Notes: generated by a model not told the origin, from the letters alone. A DNA stretch of 45,010 nt from Bacteroides sp. (GCA_015060705.1 SUXY01000023.1:1-45010); one strand, 5' to 3'; positions 30,350 through 40,876 are shown, numbered from the stretch's first letter. Numbers and translations are program-made.

Positions 30350-30913
30350 ATGGGAATCATGAAGAGACAGGCCGAAACGATGACGAACCGAAGGAGTTGG
30401 GGACAGAAGTCAAACTCCTTGGGTGGACGGACATGGCCGATAGAGGTTATCGTGGAAGGTGATACGGGCATTACCCAGCGCCATCAACGTGAACTCGACA
30501 AGAAATCGGTTGCCAAGTTCAACCGTCAGGTGCGGGCATGGGGTAAAATGGTTAATGGTGCCTTGGTGACAAGCATCGGCCAACACATAGACAAGGATGT
30601 GCATCTCTCCTCCAGCTTGAAGCAGAACTATCGCCATTATGGCAAGACCGTTCGGGCTGGCGAAGAGATAACGAGCATCGGGTTCAGCTTTGCCGAAGAG
30701 GGTATCTATGTGCATCTGGGTGTAGGCCGTGGCTATGCCATGGAGGGTGGTACCCGCATCATCACCAAGAAGACCAACCGTGATGATCTTCGCAAGCCGA
30801 AGGACTGGTTCAACTCCGTCATCCGGATGCACATTGATTCCCTGGGTGAGATAGTGAAGAATTATTGTGGGGACTTGTACTTGAACGCGTCCCGGATATA
30901 CATCAACAGATAG
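30350..30913 (+). CDS. Neck/tail-completion-like protein (HK97 gp10-like)
   Basis: 187 aa. The C-terminal part, KPKDWFNSVIRMHIDSLGEI, with an upstream block GIYVHLGVGRGYAMEGGTRI, is typical of gp10-like neck or tail-completion proteins. It is placed directly before the portal gene. The ATG at 30350 coincides with the predicted transcription start; ATGs at 30359 and 30380 are alternatives. The N-terminal 30 residues are basic and probably disordered. Family call is by layout, not by a catalytic signature. Confidence 0.6.
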   Translation: MGIMKRQAETMTNRRSWGQKSNSLGGRTWPIEVIVEGDTGITQRHQRELDKKSVAKFNRQVRAWGKMVNGALVTSIGQHIDKDVHLSSSLKQNYRHYGKTVRAGEEITSIGFSFAEEGIYVHLGVGRGYAMEGGTRIITKKTNRDDLRKPKDWFNSVIRMHIDSLGEIVKNYCGDLYLNASRIYINR

Positions 30914-30915
30914 TT

Positions 30916-32274
30916 ATGAGTGAGACAAAAAGAATTGGAGACTTTCATTTTGTGCCTACCGAGGTGGGCACATACGCCGTGCGGATGGAGGGCAGTCTGA
31001 ATGATACCTTCGAGCGGTTTCTGAGCTTCGATGCCACCAGTTGGGATATGGATCCTATAACGGTGGCCGGAGTGCGTGTCGTTCCATGGGGAGCGGACAA
31101 CAACCTGCCTAAGAACATGCGCCGGATACTGGAGAAAAACAACTTGGCACCGGGCATCCTTGACCGAAAACTTGGATTGATATATGGACAAGGGCCAATG
31201 CTCTATACGCTGGAAGTGCAAGAGAACGAACGGGTGCAGAACTGGATGCAGGATGATGAAATACAGAACTGGTTGGACAGCTGGGACTATCGGGGCTTTA
31301 TCCGCCAAATGCTGATGGAATATAACCACCTGAAGGGCTGCTTCGTGAAATATGTTTCAGGCAAGTCCGTCCGTGTGGGCAAGCCTTGGATTCACTCGCT
31401 GGAGTGTGTTCCTTCGGCTGATTGCCGGCTTGTCTGGCCAAGGAACGACTCACGCAGGGTGGATGATGTGACCGATATCATGGTAGGTGACTTCGATGCC
31501 TACACGAATCCAACCTACAAACTCTTCCCGGTGTTCGACAAATGGCATCCCTCGAAACATGAAGTGGCCATGAAGTACCATTCCATGCGTAGTTTCGGAC
31601 GCAATTTCTATTCTCTCTCTTCCTTCTATGGCTCCGTTCCATGGATGGCAGATGCCAATACCTTGCCCGAAATCATCGCTTATCTGAACAACAACATGAT
31701 AGCAGCTGCCTACATCGTGCATGTACCGCAAGGCTATTGGGAGGAGAAACGCCGGTTAATAGAAGACAAACAGCCGGATCTGAACGAAGCACAGATTCTA
31801 CGGAAACTGGATGATGTGAAACAGACGCTCGCCCAACAGATAGCCGAAGTGATGGCGGGCAAGAACAATGCCGGCAAGTTCTTCATGTGTGTGGATTTCA
31901 TTGATGTGGACGGCCATGAACAAAGTTGGAAGATAGAGCCTATCGAAATGAACATTGACAAGTACATCGATGCACTGACCAAGATATCACGCATAGCGGA
32001 TTCTTCGACCACTTCGGGACTCGGACTGAATCCGGCATTGGCCAACATCATCATCGACGGCAAGGGGGACAGCGGTAGCCAGATGCTTTATGCGCTGAAA
32101 CTGTTCTATGGTGCCGATACGCAGATTCCCGAAGATATCGCCTTGGAGGCTATCAATGACGCTATCCGCATCAATTTCCCTCACAAGAAGGGCATTTTTA
32201 TGGGGCTTTACCGAAAAGTCATCAACAAAGAGGACAATGTAACGGCCGGAGAACGTGCCACTAACCAAGTATAG
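30916..32274 (+). CDS. Portal protein
   Basis: 452 aa from the ATG at 30916; a longer frame from 30865 overlaps the previous gene and is rejected. ILDRKLGLIYGQGPMLYTL, the central AYLNNNMIAAAYIVHVPQGY and the stretch RIADSSTTSGLGLNPALANI correspond to the clip, stem and crown layout of portal proteins in Bacteroides phages. It forms the ring through which DNA enters and leaves the head. Its distance (9 kb) from the terminase is unusual. Confidence 0.82.
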   Translation: MSETKRIGDFHFVPTEVGTYAVRMEGSLNDTFERFLSFDATSWDMDPITVAGVRVVPWGADNNLPKNMRRILEKNNLAPGILDRKLGLIYGQGPMLYTLEVQENERVQNWMQDDEIQNWLDSWDYRGFIRQMLMEYNHLKGCFVKYVSGKSVRVGKPWIHSLECVPSADCRLVWPRNDSRRVDDVTDIMVGDFDAYTNPTYKLFPVFDKWHPSKHEVAMKYHSMRSFGRNFYSLSSFYGSVPWMADANTLPEIIAYLNNNMIAAAYIVHVPQGYWEEKRRLIEDKQPDLNEAQILRKLDDVKQTLAQQIAEVMAGKNNAGKFFMCVDFIDVDGHEQSWKIEPIEMNIDKYIDALTKISRIADSSTTSGLGLNPALANIIIDGKGDSGSQMLYALKLFYGADTQIPEDIALEAINDAIRINFPHKKGIFMGLYRKVINKEDNVTAGERATNQV

Positions 32275-32276
32275 CC

Positions 32277-33104
32277 ATGGAAAAGAAAGAAATCATTTTC
32301 CCCGATTGTTGGGAGGAACTGACACCTTCGGAGTGGTGTCATCTATTGAAACTCCGTGGCAGACTGGAGAGTGATAACCGCATCAGTCTGATGGATGTGA
32401 AACGCTCATGGGCATATTTTGTACTGAGAGGCCGTGGATGGCGTGAGGGATTCCGTGCAGTCGAACCGTTGGCGGTACTGGAGAATGCCGCCAAATCCTT
32501 GGATTGGATGTGGAAAGTACATGAAAACGGTGTTATCGAACTGACCTTTGATTCAACAGAACAACTCTTGCCGAAATGGAGAAGGTACCGTGGACCCAAA
32601 TCCCATGGTGCGGACTTGACTTTCGGAGAGTTCCGCCATGCACTGGCTTATTGCAACAACTATACGCAGGAGCATCGTCCGGATATGCTGACCGCCCTAT
32701 GCGGTGTGCTTTACCGCAATGCCGGCAACAGCAAGTTGGGGCAATACCGTGAACCTTTCAATGCCAATCTGATACAGCTGTACTGCAACCGCATCCATAA
32801 GATGCCGGACTTCCTGAAGTGGGGAGTGTATGCTTGGTTCAGCAGCTTCTGCAGGTTCCTTACGGAAGGGACGTTCATCATCGACGGACACGAGGTGTGT
32901 TTTGCACCCGTTTTCAGCCGTTCGAAGAGTGAGGATGTGACAGATCAGTCGTTGGGACTGAACAGCATCCTGTTTTCCGTAGCCGAAAGTGGTGTGTTCG
33001 GGTCTGCAAAGGATACTGATGATGCACCTTTGCTACGGGTATTGATGAAACTATTGGATGACCATAACAAGGCAGAAGCCTTGAGAAAGGAGATGAAGAA
33101 ATGA
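32277..33104 (+). CDS. Virion-associated protein after portal, unknown
   Basis: 275 aa, starting 2 bp after the portal stop. Helical, with many Trp and Arg residues (IIFPDCWEELTPSEWCHLLK; KRSWAYFVLRGRGWREGFRA). No domain recognised. Position suggests a head-tail joining or tail-assembly role. The stop overlaps the next start (ATGA). Confidence 0.65.
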   Translation: MEKKEIIFPDCWEELTPSEWCHLLKLRGRLESDNRISLMDVKRSWAYFVLRGRGWREGFRAVEPLAVLENAAKSLDWMWKVHENGVIELTFDSTEQLLPKWRRYRGPKSHGADLTFGEFRHALAYCNNYTQEHRPDMLTALCGVLYRNAGNSKLGQYREPFNANLIQLYCNRIHKMPDFLKWGVYAWFSSFCRFLTEGTFIIDGHEVCFAPVFSRSKSEDVTDQSLGLNSILFSVAESGVFGSAKDTDDAPLLRVLMKLLDDHNKAEALRKEMKK

Positions 33105-34054
33105 TATTCAACAAAAATAACAATGGGGCGCAAGAATTGCGTGATCTGACTGGCAACTATTATGCCAACAATGACTTTAATAAGATAAAAAGTGACATCA
33201 AGTCTGCTTCCTATTACCTCACCAAAGTCATAGGTGATGACGTATATGTACGTGCCATAGATGCGTATCAGAAAAATGAGGAATCCGGTACCGGTGAAGG
33301 ACAGATTGCCGATGTGCCGAAGTTCATCGAGCTTGTGCAGCGTCCTATTGCTATCATGGCAACCTTGCAGATGTACCGCAAGAACGACGTTTCACACGAA
33401 GACAGTGGGCGCAAGGTGGTAGTGACCAGTGACGGTACCGACAAGATACCCTGGGAGTGGCAGCTGGACCGAGACGATGCCATCCATATGGAGGAATATT
33501 ATCAGGCTGTAGAACAGTTGATAGATTATCTCAACAAGACTGAGCTGAAGGAATGGATGGAGAGCGAGCAGAAGAAATTGGCCGACACGCTGCTTATCCG
33601 TAGCGGTCGCGAGTTCGACAAGTACTTTCCCATCCAGTCGAGCGAGCGGATGTACTTGCTGATGGTAGGATTCATCCGTGAGGTGCAGATGCGCTATATC
33701 CGTCCGGCATACGGCACGGAGAAATGGGCGGAACTGTTGGCTGACCGGTCTACACCTGAGAACGAAGTACGTTTTGCAGCATGTAAAGCGACCGCTTTGC
33801 TCAGCATGTCACTTGCCCTGCTCAGAATGCCGTTACAACTGATTCCGGGCGGTGTAGTACGAAGCTACATGAGTGAAAACGGGATGCGCGAATCCCTTCC
33901 CGCTTCACTTGATGATGTGAAACGACTAGCTTCCTGGCTAGAGCAGGATGCCAAGGACTGGATAGTCCAGATGAAGGACTTGAGAGACGGGAACACGGGT
34001 GACATCAGTCTGCTGCCCGAGAATGACAGACACAACAAATTCTGCTTATTATGA
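33101..34054 (+). CDS. Head-tail connector-type protein (DUF6712-like)
   Basis: 317 aa, start overlapping the previous stop. The N-terminal MIFNKNNNGAQELRDLTGNY and the helical body (PKFIELVQRPIAIMATLQMY; DRDDAIHMEEYYQAVEQLID) resemble DUF6712 proteins of Bacteroidetes phages, which sit among connector and tail genes. The name is from memory of the family's look and has not been searched. Coupled to its neighbours by 4-bp overlaps on both sides. Confidence 0.6.
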   Translation: MIFNKNNNGAQELRDLTGNYYANNDFNKIKSDIKSASYYLTKVIGDDVYVRAIDAYQKNEESGTGEGQIADVPKFIELVQRPIAIMATLQMYRKNDVSHEDSGRKVVVTSDGTDKIPWEWQLDRDDAIHMEEYYQAVEQLIDYLNKTELKEWMESEQKKLADTLLIRSGREFDKYFPIQSSERMYLLMVGFIREVQMRYIRPAYGTEKWAELLADRSTPENEVRFAACKATALLSMSLALLRMPLQLIPGGVVRSYMSENGMRESLPASLDDVKRLASWLEQDAKDWIVQMKDLRDGNTGDISLLPENDRHNKFCLL

Positions 34055-35019
34055 CGATACTGCAACAACCATCGGCCAATGAAGTAGCCATGAATATGAC
34101 CGACTTCATCATCGATACCGATTCTACCATAAACTTCAGTGTAAAGTATGGAAGCCAAACGATATTGAGCGAGGACTATGTGCCGGATGCCAACTGGCAG
34201 GTGCGTACACACAAGTTGGGCAAGTTCTTAGCACAAGCCTTATGGGGACTTTGGCCAACCTCGGATGATTATGAACAAGACCATATGAAGGGTACATTCA
34301 ACTTTTACATCAACGGAGGGTTTCAATGCTCCAGCGATGTGTTGTTTTCGTGCCGTTATCTGAAGGGCGTGACAAATCCGGTGTTCCTGACGAATGGCAA
34401 CATCAAGATAACCCGTCCAGGAGTGACGGAATGGCTTACGGTGAATGCAGCCGGAGTGAATGTAACGGTGAGCGGTGTAGATGAGTATGGTGGTTTGCTG
34501 ACTGTTCCCATGGGTACGGTGTCGGACGTGACTACCTTCAACGTGAGCGTGGACAGAGTAACGACTCTGTTGGGCTTTACTCCGGTGGGTGAGTATATCA
34601 TTAAGGCCGGTACTGTCGAGTTCTGCTATGTGGTGGACCATAATCACTATGCCGAAGTGTTCCAGTTCCGGTACCGCAACGTGTATGATGCGCCCGAAAC
34701 GGTGAGCTGTGTGGGTGATGTGAAACTCAAAGGTGCGGAAAAGGCTTCAACAGGTTACTTATATGGGGTCGAGCGGAAGTTTGATGTACGGGCCAATGAT
34801 GAATATACAGCAAATAGCGGCGTGATTTTCCTCGGCAGCGAGTACAAGTATTGGCACGACTTCCTGAATACCCGTGAAGCGGAGATTCTGATAGACGGAG
34901 AGTGGTACCCGATTATTGTAAGTAAACAGAATTATGAACGCGAGTTCCGCAAGGACAGGCTGAAGGCAGTTGAATTCTCCTTCCGCTTTGCGGATCCCGA
35001 CCAAAACGGACTGATATGA
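34051..35019 (+). CDS. Tail protein, distal-tail-like
   Basis: 322 aa, beta-rich throughout (NMTDFIIDTDSTINFSVKYG; VTVSGVDEYGGLLTVPMGTV). The C-terminal part (LNTREAEILIDGEWYPIIVS then KQNYEREFRKD) resembles the barrel of tail-tip proteins. It belongs to a four-gene block (33101-37308) in which every start overlaps the previous stop. The exact tail role is not settled by sequence. Confidence 0.6.
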   Translation: MTILQQPSANEVAMNMTDFIIDTDSTINFSVKYGSQTILSEDYVPDANWQVRTHKLGKFLAQALWGLWPTSDDYEQDHMKGTFNFYINGGFQCSSDVLFSCRYLKGVTNPVFLTNGNIKITRPGVTEWLTVNAAGVNVTVSGVDEYGGLLTVPMGTVSDVTTFNVSVDRVTTLLGFTPVGEYIIKAGTVEFCYVVDHNHYAEVFQFRYRNVYDAPETVSCVGDVKLKGAEKASTGYLYGVERKFDVRANDEYTANSGVIFLGSEYKYWHDFLNTREAEILIDGEWYPIIVSKQNYEREFRKDRLKAVEFSFRFADPDQNGLI

Positions 35020-35471
35020 TACCGATTTCGAGATTCAGAGAATGGTGCTTCGAACTGATGAACGAGGTGAATACACATGTAGTACTGATAGAACACCTTG
35101 TAATGGGAGTGGATGAAGGGCACATCGTTAAAAAGATAAAGGACAAGAAAGGGGTATGTCTCTGTGTGAACTATCCGGATGTAGTGGGTAGCGGTACCGA
35201 TGACAATGCGACCGATGTCCAATCCTTGTTTTTCTTCGTGGTGGAGAAAGCCAATCCGGGCAGTCAGACGGATGATGGCGAAATGCTGCACTATGGAACG
35301 CTGCAGGATATCATGCGCCTGCTTCGAAAAGCCATCCGTGAATCGGCTACTCACAACTGCATAGGAGTAGAAATTGACTTGAATGACAAGATCGAATGGG
35401 AATATCAGATATTCGGGGGCTTCAACGGGCTTTCGATGGGAGTAAAAATAACGGATGTGACTTATGGTTAG
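35016..35471 (+). CDS. Tail-region protein, unknown
   Basis: 151 aa, coupled to both neighbours by overlaps of 4 and 8 bp. Alpha/beta, with TDVQSLFFFVVEKANPGSQT in the centre and a beta-strand C-terminus (IGVEIDLNDKIEWEYQIFGG). Size and place would suit a tail completion or tail-terminator protein. No motif proves it. Confidence 0.6.
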   Translation: MIPISRFREWCFELMNEVNTHVVLIEHLVMGVDEGHIVKKIKDKKGVCLCVNYPDVVGSGTDDNATDVQSLFFFVVEKANPGSQTDDGEMLHYGTLQDIMRLLRKAIRESATHNCIGVEIDLNDKIEWEYQIFGGFNGLSMGVKITDVTYG

Positions 35472-37308
35472 TTTATATATAGATGGTACGGCTGTGGTTC
35501 TGCCAGCGGATTTTTCCACAGAAATCAAGATAGAGAATTCGTTCTTCACCAAGAACGGGGAATATACCTACGACTTCAAGATTCCCTTGAACAATCCAAC
35601 CAATGCGGCACTCTATGCCCATCTGCATCGGTTGAACAACGTGAGTGAAATCAAGGAGAAACGTCAGGCGGTGCTGATGGCCGACAACCGCTGCTATATC
35701 AACGGTACCGAAATCATCACCGACTGGACAGATGACTCCGTTTCCATCCAGTTGGCTTCGGGCAACAGCGAACTGAACTACTTGATAGGAGCAGACTTGC
35801 AAGTTTCATTCCTGGATATGGATTACGGTATTACAGAAGATGAACGTTTCACTGGTTTTGAATCGTCCATAGCTTGTCGTTATCCGGATTCTGATTATGT
35901 ATCAGCTCCGTTCAGTACCCCAAATGGAATAAGAAACGGACGATATATATTACGAAACAATACGACTTATTCGTTGGATAGAGTCAAGAACACATCCAAC
36001 CGAAGGATCCTTCCTTACTTGTGTGCATTGGTTCGGCGTATCCTGATAGCTTTGGGTTATACAATCGGTGTAAACCAGTTGGAAGAGAGCCGGTATAGTC
36101 AATTGATAGTGGTACATGACATAAACACTTTCCAATTTTCTAAAATGCTGCCTGGGTGGAGCGTAAAGGATTTTTTTGAGAATCTGGAACGGATGTTCAA
36201 TTTGGTATTGGTGGTAAACAACCGAGACCGGACGGTGGATATTGTGTTTGCCAACCAATTCTATATTGCAGCTGAAGAAGTGCATCTAAGTGCGGTGGAA
36301 GATGACTACGAGGTGGAAGTGGATGAAGACAATGCCATGCTAATGACAAACGCCAATGTAGGCTATGACTTGCCGGATTCGGAGTATTTCCGTTTTGCCA
36401 AGATGAGCGAGAGCCTTGTGAACCTATGTGAAAAGGTGGAACAACCGAGCTTGCTCAACGCTGGGATTTATTTCAAAGCGAATACCCCCAACCGAACCAT
36501 CTGCATCGATACGAGTACAGATAGACAATATGTGTATCGTCCGTATCAGTTGCCTCTCTTCCAAGATGGGATGTATCCGCTTCGTGAAGTGAACCAATAT
36601 GCCAATCTGGACAGGGGCGGAGAGGAAGTATTGCTGAAATTTATTCCTTGTGCCCAAGTTTATTATGCTGTTTCTTGTTATGATGGTCGTGACAAGGTAG
36701 CCGATTATATTTGGTTGATACCTGCCATTGACGATTGCGATACCTCCAATGAAACGGAAGATACTTCTGATATGAATATTTCAGAATTGGTAGAGTCGGG
36801 ACATACGGATAGTAAAGAAATGGGTAGTGGCCGTTTGTATTTGGCTTTCTGGCATGGACTTCAAGGAACACAGAATGTACTTGGTCCTAATCTTCCCATT
36901 GGATACCCGTTGGCGATGAGTGACAGCCAGTTTCAGTTATTGATTGAAGGATTGGAGTTTGAACCGCGAAGCTTGGTGGATAGTCAATACTCTTTGCGGC
37001 TTCCAGTACTGGATGCTGAACTCTACAGTGGTGTATACTACATTGATACCACAAAGAGCTACAAGTTCTACACTTCGGATCCGAATCTTCCGGATGCACA
37101 TCTGATTTTCGTGATACGCAACAAGCGGTTTGTGTGCCGGGAAATGAATTTTACCATCGCCCAAGGAGAGAAACAGAAAAGGTGGAGCTTGACTTGTTAT
37201 CCTATCCATATAGCAGATACAGAAGCATACAAACGTTGGATTCTGGCAGACGGCAAATGGCGTGATGGAGGTGTGTGGCTGGATGACGGGAGATGGCTTG
37301 ATATCTGA
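35464..37308 (+). CDS. Tail-tip or baseplate hub-like protein
   Basis: 614 aa. The N-terminus MVSLYIDGTAVVLPADFSTE, IKIENSFFTKNGEYTYDFKI is a typical start of Bacteroides phage tail-tip proteins. A middle part with RIEDs of mixed strands (FFENLERMFNLVLVVNNRDR) may form a hub-type domain, and the C-terminal 100 residues are Trp- and Tyr-rich (RWILADGKWRDGGVWLDDGR). It ends the second transcription unit, before a terminator and late promoter. Confidence 0.6.
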   Translation: MVSLYIDGTAVVLPADFSTEIKIENSFFTKNGEYTYDFKIPLNNPTNAALYAHLHRLNNVSEIKEKRQAVLMADNRCYINGTEIITDWTDDSVSIQLASGNSELNYLIGADLQVSFLDMDYGITEDERFTGFESSIACRYPDSDYVSAPFSTPNGIRNGRYILRNNTTYSLDRVKNTSNRRILPYLCALVRRILIALGYTIGVNQLEESRYSQLIVVHDINTFQFSKMLPGWSVKDFFENLERMFNLVLVVNNRDRTVDIVFANQFYIAAEEVHLSAVEDDYEVEVDEDNAMLMTNANVGYDLPDSEYFRFAKMSESLVNLCEKVEQPSLLNAGIYFKANTPNRTICIDTSTDRQYVYRPYQLPLFQDGMYPLREVNQYANLDRGGEEVLLKFIPCAQVYYAVSCYDGRDKVADYIWLIPAIDDCDTSNETEDTSDMNISELVESGHTDSKEMGSGRLYLAFWHGLQGTQNVLGPNLPIGYPLAMSDSQFQLLIEGLEFEPRSLVDSQYSLRLPVLDAELYSGVYYIDTTKSYKFYTSDPNLPDAHLIFVIRNKRFVCREMNFTIAQGEKQKRWSLTCYPIHIADTEAYKRWILADGKWRDGGVWLDDGRWLDI

Positions 37309-37344
37309 ATCTTTATGTTCTTCTATATTTTGAATTTTTCTTGT

Positions 37345-37381
37345 GCTCTGCTTACTCGTGAGAGTCGGCGGAGCTTTTTTT
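37345..37381 (+). terminator. Terminator before the tape measure gene
   Basis: GCTCTGC and GGCGGAGC close a stem whose loop region TTACTCGTGAGAGT matches the terminator at 30274. Seven T follow and run directly into the late promoter. Confidence 0.82.
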
Positions 37382-37383
37382 AT

Positions 37384-37418
37384 GTCCTTTTGTAAGGTAT
37401 AAGCAGCAGCTACTTTTG
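37384..37418 (+). promoter_or_regulatory. Phage late promoter, copy 3 (tape measure)
   Basis: GTCCTTTT (37384-37391), exactly 19 bp, TACTTTTG (37411-37418), ending 20 bp before the tape measure ATG. Confidence 0.75.
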
Positions 37419-37438
37419 TCAAAAAGATAGTTTGAATA

Positions 37439-40400
37439 ATGGGTGTAAGTACAAGTGATTTCAGAATAGCGCTCCGCATAGACAATGCGGATGCAGCACG
37501 TAAGTTACAGGAAACAAAGAATGAGATTTCCAAGCTCAAGGAGGAAATGTCCAGGATGAGAAAGGAAGGAAAGGATGGTACGGATGAGTACAAACAGATG
37601 AGTGCCACCCTTGACCTTCTAAACAAGAAAGCCCGTACCTTGCGTGAAGAAGCGGGCAAAACCGGATATACCTACAATGAACTCCGACAGAATGCGGCCA
37701 AACTTCGGAGGGAACTGAACAATACCGTGCCCGGTACTGAAAAATGGAAGCAATTGCAAGCTGACTTGAAGATAGCCGATGCCCGGCTCAAGGAAGTTCG
37801 TGCATCAGCTCAAGGTACAGGGATTTCATTGGGCAAGTTGGCCGACGGATTCAATCGCTATGCCGCCATCGGTGCCAGTGCCGTGGCTACACTGACGGGT
37901 ATGGCCTTGACGGTACGTGGTTGCGTGAATGAGTTTGCCGAGATGGAGGAAGCCGAAAGCCAAGTGACCAAATACACCGGTATGGCCAAGGATGAAGTGA
38001 AGGCACTGAACGAGGAGCTCAAGAAGATGGATACCCGTACACCACGCACGGAACTTAACGAGTTGGCAGGTACAGCCGGACGCTTGGGCATCCAAGCCAA
38101 GGAGGATGTATTGGAATTCGTGGAAGCGGCCGACATGATCAATGTGGCGCTTGGTGAAGACTTGGGCGAAGATGCTATCAAGAATATCGGCAAGCTTTCT
38201 GACATGTTCGGTGATTCATCGAAGAGCATGAAGGAAAACATGCTTGCCATCGGTAGTGCGGTGAACTCCGTGGCTCAGAACTCCAGCGCGAGCGAACCCT
38301 ACTTGGTAGAGTTCACGGCACGCATGGGCGGTGTGGCCAAGCAGGCGAACCTTGCCATTACCGATGTGATGGGTTTCGCTTCGGCACTCGACCAAAATAT
38401 GCTCCGTTCCGAAATGGCATCTACCGCATTGTCGGGACTTATCATGAAAATCTATCAAGAACCGGCGAAGTACGCCAAGCTAGCAGGTATGGATGTGAAG
38501 GAGTTTTCCGACTTGATGGAAAAGGATGTGAATGCTGCTATTCTTTCCTTCCTGGAATCCTTGGGTAACCTTGGAGGCATGAACAAGATGGCTCCTGTGC
38601 TGAAGGAGATGAAACTGAGTGGTGCGGAAGCAGCTGGAGTGATTTCAACATTGGCGGGCAATGTGGCCAAGGTGCGAAAGGAGCAACGGCAAGCGAGCGA
38701 AGCTTTTGCTGAAGGAACTTCGATTGTGAACGAATTCAATGTGAAGAACAATACCGTACAAGCTGAGCTTGACAAAGCCAAGGAACGTTTTGCGGACATT
38801 CGTCGTGAATTGGGAGAGCAGCTTCTTCCAGTGATGAAGTATATGGTGAGTACAGGTAGCTTGACAGTGAAAGGTCTGAGTGCCATAGTAAGTGTGCTGT
38901 TTGAATACAAGGGTGCTATCCTTACTGCCGGTACTGCTATCGCTACTTATACCTTGTTGGTGAAAGGTGCAACTATGGCTACCAAAGCCTACGAAGGTAT
39001 CACCAAATTGGCAACATTGGCTACTAACTTATTCAGTAAGGCTACCAAGCTTTCACCATGGGGATTGTTGATATCCGGAGTAACGGCTGCTGTGGGTTAT
39101 TTTACGATTTTCCGCGATTCCACCGATAAAAATACGCAATCACTGAAAGGAATGAATGCGGAATTGTCCGAAGCGGAATCCCGTTTGAATCGTATGGGAG
39201 ACATTGACTTGAGGGCAAAGAACCTCGATACGCTGAATGATCGGCAGAAGCAAGACTTGAAACAGGATGCAGAAGCGGAAATCCGTATCATAGAAGACAA
39301 GCTTGCCAAAGAAACGGCTCTTTTCCGTAAATACTATGAGGAACAGAAAGCCATCATCCTGTCGCGTACCGATATTGATGACCGAGCGAAGCGTGCATTG
39401 ATTCGTGGGCTTGATCATGAAGCACACGACAAGGTTGTAGAACTTAATGCACTGCTTGAAGAAAAGAAGAAGTTGATTCAGTTAGTCAATCAGTTACCAT
39501 CAGGTAGCGGCGTAACTTCCGGTACTCCAACCATTGAACCTGACGATAAGGAATTGGAGAAGCAATATCAAGCAGAACTGAAGCAGTTGGAGCGTTCTCA
39601 AAATGAGAAACTGACACAAATCAAATGGTTTCATCTGCAAGGTATCTCTACTGAAGAACAATACCAACAAGAAATGTACCAACTTGAACTGGATTCTCTC
39701 TTCAAGCGTCAGTCTCTTAACGAGAAATACGGTAAGGATGCATCTGACCTGCAAGTACAAGTGATGGACAAGATGCTTGCAGAAGCAGATCGTAAATATG
39801 CAGAGCTTCAGAAAAAAGCCGTTGTAAAACCAATGGATATTGAAGTAGAGGATGAAGTAGAAGAGGATAACTACTTGATAGAGAAATTCAAAGCCTCCCT
39901 AGAAGGTCGCGAAGCCATCCTCCAGGCACAGCGCGATGCAGACTTGATATCGGAAGAAGAATACCAGGACAAGATGCTTGAGATTACTCGAGAAAAGTCC
40001 GAGCGACGTGCCGAAATACAGAAGGCATCTATGCAGGTAGTAGCAGACTTGGCGGGTAGTTTCAGCCAATTGTTCTCTGCCTTGATGGATGGTGAAATTC
40101 AAAAGGTAGAAAGCCGATATGATAAACAGATAGCTGCTGCCAAGGCTGCAGGCAAGGATACGACCAAGCTGGAGGAACAGAAGGAAGCTGAAATCAATGC
40201 TATCAAGAAGAAGTATGCCGACAAGCAGTTTGCCGCTGCTGTGCTGCAAGTGACTGCAACCACTGCCATCACAGCGATGGAAGCCTACAAAGCGATGGCA
40301 GGTATTCCGGTTGTTGGTCCTGCCTTGGGTGCTGCTGCCGCTGCAGCTGCCATCGTAGCCGGTGCGGCGCAGATAGCCGTGGCCAAGCAACAACGTGACG

Positions 40401-40876
40401 AAGCAAAGGGTCTGAAAAGCGGTGGTTATTCATCAGATTATGTAGAAGGTTATACATCACATGGTGATCCGAATGATGTAGCGGGTATGATACCCGTGCA
40501 TAAGAATGAGTTTGTTGCCAATCATGTAGCGGTGGCTAATCCGCATGTGAAGCGATTCCTCGACGTATTCGACTTGGCGCAGAAAGACGGCAGCATCCGT
40601 TGGCTAGATACGACTCAGATACTGGAACGCATCCGTACCCGTGCCGGGCGCTATTCGGGTGGATATTCCGGTCAGAGTACTCCAGCTTCGGTTTCTTCCG
40701 TGGCTTCGGTCAATGACGGACAGGTGGTTCAGTTGCTTAACCGTATTATCGTCCTGCTGCAGACGGGCAATGAGAACACCTCGAAAATGGCTAATCTGGG
40801 CATCCCGCTAGATGTACGTACCATTCGTGACGGGTTGAAAAAACTCGACCGGTTGGAGGCAAATGTGAGCAGATAG
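37439..40876 (+). CDS. Tail tape measure protein
   Basis: 1145 aa. N-terminal coiled coil (about 20-110), then a TP901-type tape-measure core (EFAEMEEAESQVTKYTGMAK; ELNELAGTAGRLGIQAKEDV; VNSVAQNSSASEPYLVEFTA). Hydrophobic helices lie around 490-520 and 940-980 (AAAAAAIVAGAAQIAVAKQQ). A long alpha-helical stretch (about 690-900) includes repeated Glu/Lys/Gln heptads. Length predicts a long tail of roughly 170 nm by the usual 1.5 A per residue rule. It stands alone behind its own late promoter, and another late promoter begins 2 bp after its stop. Confidence 0.93.
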   Translation: MGVSTSDFRIALRIDNADAARKLQETKNEISKLKEEMSRMRKEGKDGTDEYKQMSATLDLLNKKARTLREEAGKTGYTYNELRQNAAKLRRELNNTVPGTEKWKQLQADLKIADARLKEVRASAQGTGISLGKLADGFNRYAAIGASAVATLTGMALTVRGCVNEFAEMEEAESQVTKYTGMAKDEVKALNEELKKMDTRTPRTELNELAGTAGRLGIQAKEDVLEFVEAADMINVALGEDLGEDAIKNIGKLSDMFGDSSKSMKENMLAIGSAVNSVAQNSSASEPYLVEFTARMGGVAKQANLAITDVMGFASALDQNMLRSEMASTALSGLIMKIYQEPAKYAKLAGMDVKEFSDLMEKDVNAAILSFLESLGNLGGMNKMAPVLKEMKLSGAEAAGVISTLAGNVAKVRKEQRQASEAFAEGTSIVNEFNVKNNTVQAELDKAKERFADIRRELGEQLLPVMKYMVSTGSLTVKGLSAIVSVLFEYKGAILTAGTAIATYTLLVKGATMATKAYEGITKLATLATNLFSKATKLSPWGLLISGVTAAVGYFTIFRDSTDKNTQSLKGMNAELSEAESRLNRMGDIDLRAKNLDTLNDRQKQDLKQDAEAEIRIIEDKLAKETALFRKYYEEQKAIILSRTDIDDRAKRALIRGLDHEAHDKVVELNALLEEKKKLIQLVNQLPSGSGVTSGTPTIEPDDKELEKQYQAELKQLERSQNEKLTQIKWFHLQGISTEEQYQQEMYQLELDSLFKRQSLNEKYGKDASDLQVQVMDKMLAEADRKYAELQKKAVVKPMDIEVEDEVEEDNYLIEKFKASLEGREAILQAQRDADLISEEEYQDKMLEITREKSERRAEIQKASMQVVADLAGSFSQLFSALMDGEIQKVESRYDKQIAAAKAAGKDTTKLEEQKEAEINAIKKKYADKQFAAAVLQVTATTAITAMEAYKAMAGIPVVGPALGAAAAAAAIVAGAAQIAVAKQQRDEAKGLKSGGYSSDYVEGYTSHGDPNDVAGMIPVHKNEFVANHVAVANPHVKRFLDVFDLAQKDGSIRWLDTTQILERIRTRAGRYSGGYSGQSTPASVSSVASVNDGQVVQLLNRIIVLLQTGNENTSKMANLGIPLDVRTIRDGLKKLDRLEANVSR